Positions 23,237 to 24,840 of a stretch of 24,840 nucleotides of DNA are shown piece after piece (within the stretch, counting starts at the first letter, position 1; the number at the start of each line of letters is the position of its first letter). The DNA is from Autumnicola lenta (GTDB lineage: Bacteria; Bacteroidota; Bacteroidia; Flavobacteriales; Flavobacteriaceae), in contig NZ_JAVRHO010000035.1 in the NCBI RefSeq assembly GCF_031846515.1, positions 1-24,840 on the forward strand, read 5' to 3'. The notes below the pieces were generated by a model. It did no database searches, was not told where the DNA came from, and worked only from the letters and a program-made list of their open reading frames with translations. The translations under genes and the position numbers were made by a program.

Positions 23237-23277
23237 TTAACTAAGGTTTTGAATATAAAAATAAGAAGCTATTGGGT

Positions 23278-23310
23278 ATAAAAAAAGGCGTTACTTAAAA
23301 AGTAACACCT
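23278..23310 (-). terminator. Terminator of rpmH
   Basis: On the minus strand AGGTGTTACTT and AAGTAACGCCT pair (one G-T wobble) and are followed by eight T. It lies between rpmH and carB, with only about 40 nt left before the carB start. Confidence 0.88.
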
Positions 23311-23335
23311 TTATTATTTAATATCAAAAAATTCA

Positions 23336-23494
23336 TTAGTGTTTGTGTCGGTTCTCAGAAGATACAGATAACTTTTTTCTGCCTTTAGCCCTTCTTCTGG
23401 CAAGGACTTTTCTACCGTTTACACTTGCCATACGCTCTCTAAAGCCATGCTTGTTTTTTCTTCTTCTCTTAGATGGTTGAAACGTTCTTTTCAT
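23336..23494 (-). CDS. rpmH: 50S ribosomal protein L34
   Basis: A 52-aa, very basic protein with the universal L34 sequence: MKRTFQPSKRRRKNKHGFRE, then RMASVNGRKVLARRRAKGRK and a tail KLSVSSENRHKH. It is a structural component of the large ribosomal subunit, bound to 23S rRNA. The tail of about seven residues after the usual KGRKKLS is slightly longer than in E. coli (46 aa). The start is ATG at 23494. The usual partners dnaA and rnpA are not beside it; it is followed by carB and faces a divergent TPR-like gene. A perfect promoter and a leader hairpin (GCAGT/ACTGC, 23534-23550) precede it. Confidence 0.97.
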   Translation of the reverse strand: MKRTFQPSKRRRKNKHGFRERMASVNGRKVLARRRAKGRKKLSVSSENRHKH

Positions 23495-23553
23495 TTTTGA
23501 ATATCTTTAATCTTCTGTGAAATCTTTTTTAAAGCAGTCCTTAAAACTGCGTG

Positions 23554-23584
23554 CAAATATACAAAGCTTTTTAAGTCTTACAAA
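23554..23584 (-). promoter_or_regulatory. Promoter of rpmH
   Basis: On the minus strand TTTG (23584-23581), 19 nt, then TATATTTG (23561-23554): a full match to the Bacteroidota consensus. Transcription should begin near 23548, giving a leader of about 54 nt with a small hairpin. Confidence 0.8.
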
Positions 23585-23617
23585 TACAAATTTAAAATAA
23601 TTTCGAATTGTTTTTAT

Positions 23618-23625
23618 TACCTTTG
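23618..23625 (+). promoter_or_regulatory. -7 promoter box of the TPR-like membrane protein gene
   Basis: TACCTTTG fits TAnnTTTG exactly. The start site would be near 23631, 17 nt before the ATG. No clear TTG stands at the -33 distance. Confidence 0.4.
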
Positions 23626-23647
23626 CCGCCTGTAAAAACACGGGGAC

Positions 23648-24163
23648 ATGTTCAATAAAAATATAAAACTAGTCTTAGCGGGAATTATAATTGTTCTCGC
23701 CTTCTGGCAATTTTTCGAAGGTAATATAGGAAACGGAATTATGCTTATCCTGCTCTCAGGAATTTTTGTATTCCTTTACTTTAAAAATGAAATGATCCTG
23801 CTGGCTTTTTTAAGATTAAGAAAACAGGATTTTGAAGGCGCAAAAAAATGGCTGGACAAAATTAAAAACCCTGAGAGTGCTTTAACTCAAAAACAGCAGG
23901 GATACTACTGGTATCTGCACGGACTAATGGTTTCCCAAACCAATATTACCCAAGCTGAGAAGTACTTCAAAAAAGCTATCCGTCTTGGACTTTCCATGTC
24001 ACAGGACCTTGCAATGGCGAAACTAAACCTGGCAGGAATTGCGATGACCAAAAGAAGAAAAAGAGAAGCTACTAATCTTCTTGCTGAAGCAAAAAAGCTG
24101 GATACGCACGGTATGCTGAAGGACCAGATAAAAATGATGAAGCAGCAAATGAAGAAAATTTAA
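23648..24163 (+). CDS. Membrane protein with TPR-like helical repeats
   Basis: A 171-aa protein with two N-terminal transmembrane helices forming a hairpin (KLVLAGIIIVLAFWQFF and GIMLILLSGIFVFLYF) and a cytoplasmic helical part from about residue 50. The latter reads as about three tetratricopeptide-like units: FLRLRKQDFEGAKKWLDKI, YYWYLHGLMVSQTNITQAEKYFKKAIRLG and LAMAKLNLAGIAMTKRRKREATNLLAEAKKL, where the A/G-Y/A-A pattern of TPRs is visible. Such domains bind partner proteins. No specific role can be given. It is divergent from rpmH, with 153 bp between the start codons, and stands alone. Confidence 0.8.
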   Translation: MFNKNIKLVLAGIIIVLAFWQFFEGNIGNGIMLILLSGIFVFLYFKNEMILLAFLRLRKQDFEGAKKWLDKIKNPESALTQKQQGYYWYLHGLMVSQTNITQAEKYFKKAIRLGLSMSQDLAMAKLNLAGIAMTKRRKREATNLLAEAKKLDTHGMLKDQIKMMKQQMKKI

Positions 24164-24263
24164 CCCATTTGTAGATCCCTTTAATATTTCTTAAGTGATT
24201 AAGTCTTTTGGCTAATAAATAGACCCTTAATCGAGAATTTTTCCTTCACCCCTTTCCTTTAAG

Positions 24264-24271
24264 TACCTTTG
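24264..24271 (+). promoter_or_regulatory. -7 promoter box of the thioredoxin-like gene
   Basis: TACCTTTG matches TAnnTTTG; the start site would be near 24277, about 21 nt before ATG 24298. A -33 partner is not clear. Confidence 0.35.
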
Positions 24272-24297
24272 TTTTCAGTGAATCTGAAACAAAATGC

Positions 24298-24840
24298 ATG
24301 AGGAAATTTCTACTTGTTTTTCTTTTATTATCGGGCTTTATCAGCCACCCTCAGTCAGAAAATAGCGATAAGGTTTATTTTTCTGAAGCACTCTCCATGC
24401 ATTTGCCGAAATATGAGAAAAAGGCTAAGGTGGCTTATCGCTTTAACGACTATGACCGCGGTCGTTTCTTATTCGACTCACTCGTGAGAAATTGCCTGAA
24501 AAATTCTTACATGGATAATTTTCGTTTCTATACACTACGGAAAAAGTCTATCCATTTGTACGATTTTAAAAAACCGGTATACCTTATTACCTATGCATCC
24601 TGGTGCATACAAGGGAAAGGAGAAATTTCTGCAATAAATAAGCTCGCATCAAAATATCAAGATCAAATAGATTTTGTTATTCTTTTCTGGGATGAACCAA
24701 GAATGGTTAAAACCTTAGCCAAAAAATTTAATAAGAATATAAACGTGGTTTATGTAGACGAAAGAAAAAACGCTGATCCTTTCGTAATTAAAAACCTCAA
24801 ACACTCACTCGGATTGCCTACTTGTTTTCTAATTTCAAAA
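24298..24840 (+). CDS. Secreted thioredoxin-fold protein (TlpA/AhpC-TSA-like), partial
   Basis: The frame from ATG 24298 is open for 181 codons to the window edge. It starts with a Sec signal peptide (MRKFLLVFLLLSGFISHPQ). The ATG at 24294 (MHEEIST) is in another frame and lacks a signal. About 90 residues without known motifs precede a thioredoxin-like part: KPVYLITYASWCIQGKGEIS, then LASKYQDQIDFVILFWDE and LKHSLGLPTCFLISK, with the cis-Pro expected in GLPT. The position of WCxxC reads WCIQG: the first Cys is present, the second is replaced by Gly. It would therefore not be an ordinary dithiol reductase; a one-cysteine or structural role is possible. The C-terminus lies outside the window. 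Confidence 0.8.
   Translation, partial: MRKFLLVFLLLSGFISHPQSENSDKVYFSEALSMHLPKYEKKAKVAYRFNDYDRGRFLFDSLVRNCLKNSYMDNFRFYTLRKKSIHLYDFKKPVYLITYASWCIQGKGEISAINKLASKYQDQIDFVILFWDEPRMVKTLAKKFNKNINVVYVDERKNADPFVIKNLKHSLGLPTCFLISK

Overview
The window looks like chromosomal DNA of a marine-type Flavobacteriaceae (Bacteroidota), close in style to Gramella, Salegentibacter or Zunongwangia; the genus is a guess. The signs are AT-rich DNA, Bacteroidota-type promoters (TTTG or TTG about 17-23 nt upstream of TAnnTTTG), almost no Shine-Dalgarno sites, lipoproteins with acidic residues right after the lipid-bearing Cys, TonB-dependent uptake, DUF4252 proteins beside an ECF sigma factor, and a short CarB without the C-terminal allosteric domain.

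Layout. 1-1355: an rRNA pseudouridine synthase (RluE type) that meets a decayed gamma-glutamyltransferase remnant tail to tail. 1582-3470: a small operon of secreted alpha/beta hydrolase, ECF sigma factor and two-part membrane protein with overlapping genes. 3539-5636 (minus): a second ECF sigma factor with its likely anti-sigma protein and two secreted DUF4252 proteins. 5768-7231: a lipid-anchored S41 protease, followed by a 93-bp palindromic element.

7379-15056 is a vitamin B12 uptake locus and the functional centre of the window. On the minus strand a cobalamin riboswitch precedes a BtuB-like TonB-dependent receptor and two tandem beta-propeller lipoproteins resembling BtuG, the surface B12-capture protein of gut Bacteroides. 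Divergently, on the plus strand, lie the periplasmic binding protein, permease and ATPase (btuF, btuC, btuD). Together they cover surface capture, outer-membrane transport and inner-membrane transport. Oddities are an approximately 80-nt hairpin insertion in the riboswitch, a run of nine G in btuC, and no riboswitch in front of the ABC genes.

15129-18472: rmuC, a small membrane-anchored protein, a hotdog acyl-CoA thioesterase and a bile-acid-symporter-like transporter, packed as one unit. 18473-19772 is a repeat-rich island: several same-orientation copies of a roughly 19-bp motif (consensus AAAATGGCAATTATCGACC) surround an MntA/HepT-type toxin-antitoxin pair whose antitoxin is intact and whose toxin is broken by one stop codon and one frameshift. 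19773-23494 (minus): a DUF423 membrane protein, a possible structured RNA, carB and rpmH (L34). 23648-24840: a TPR-like membrane protein and a thioredoxin-fold protein that runs off the end of the window.
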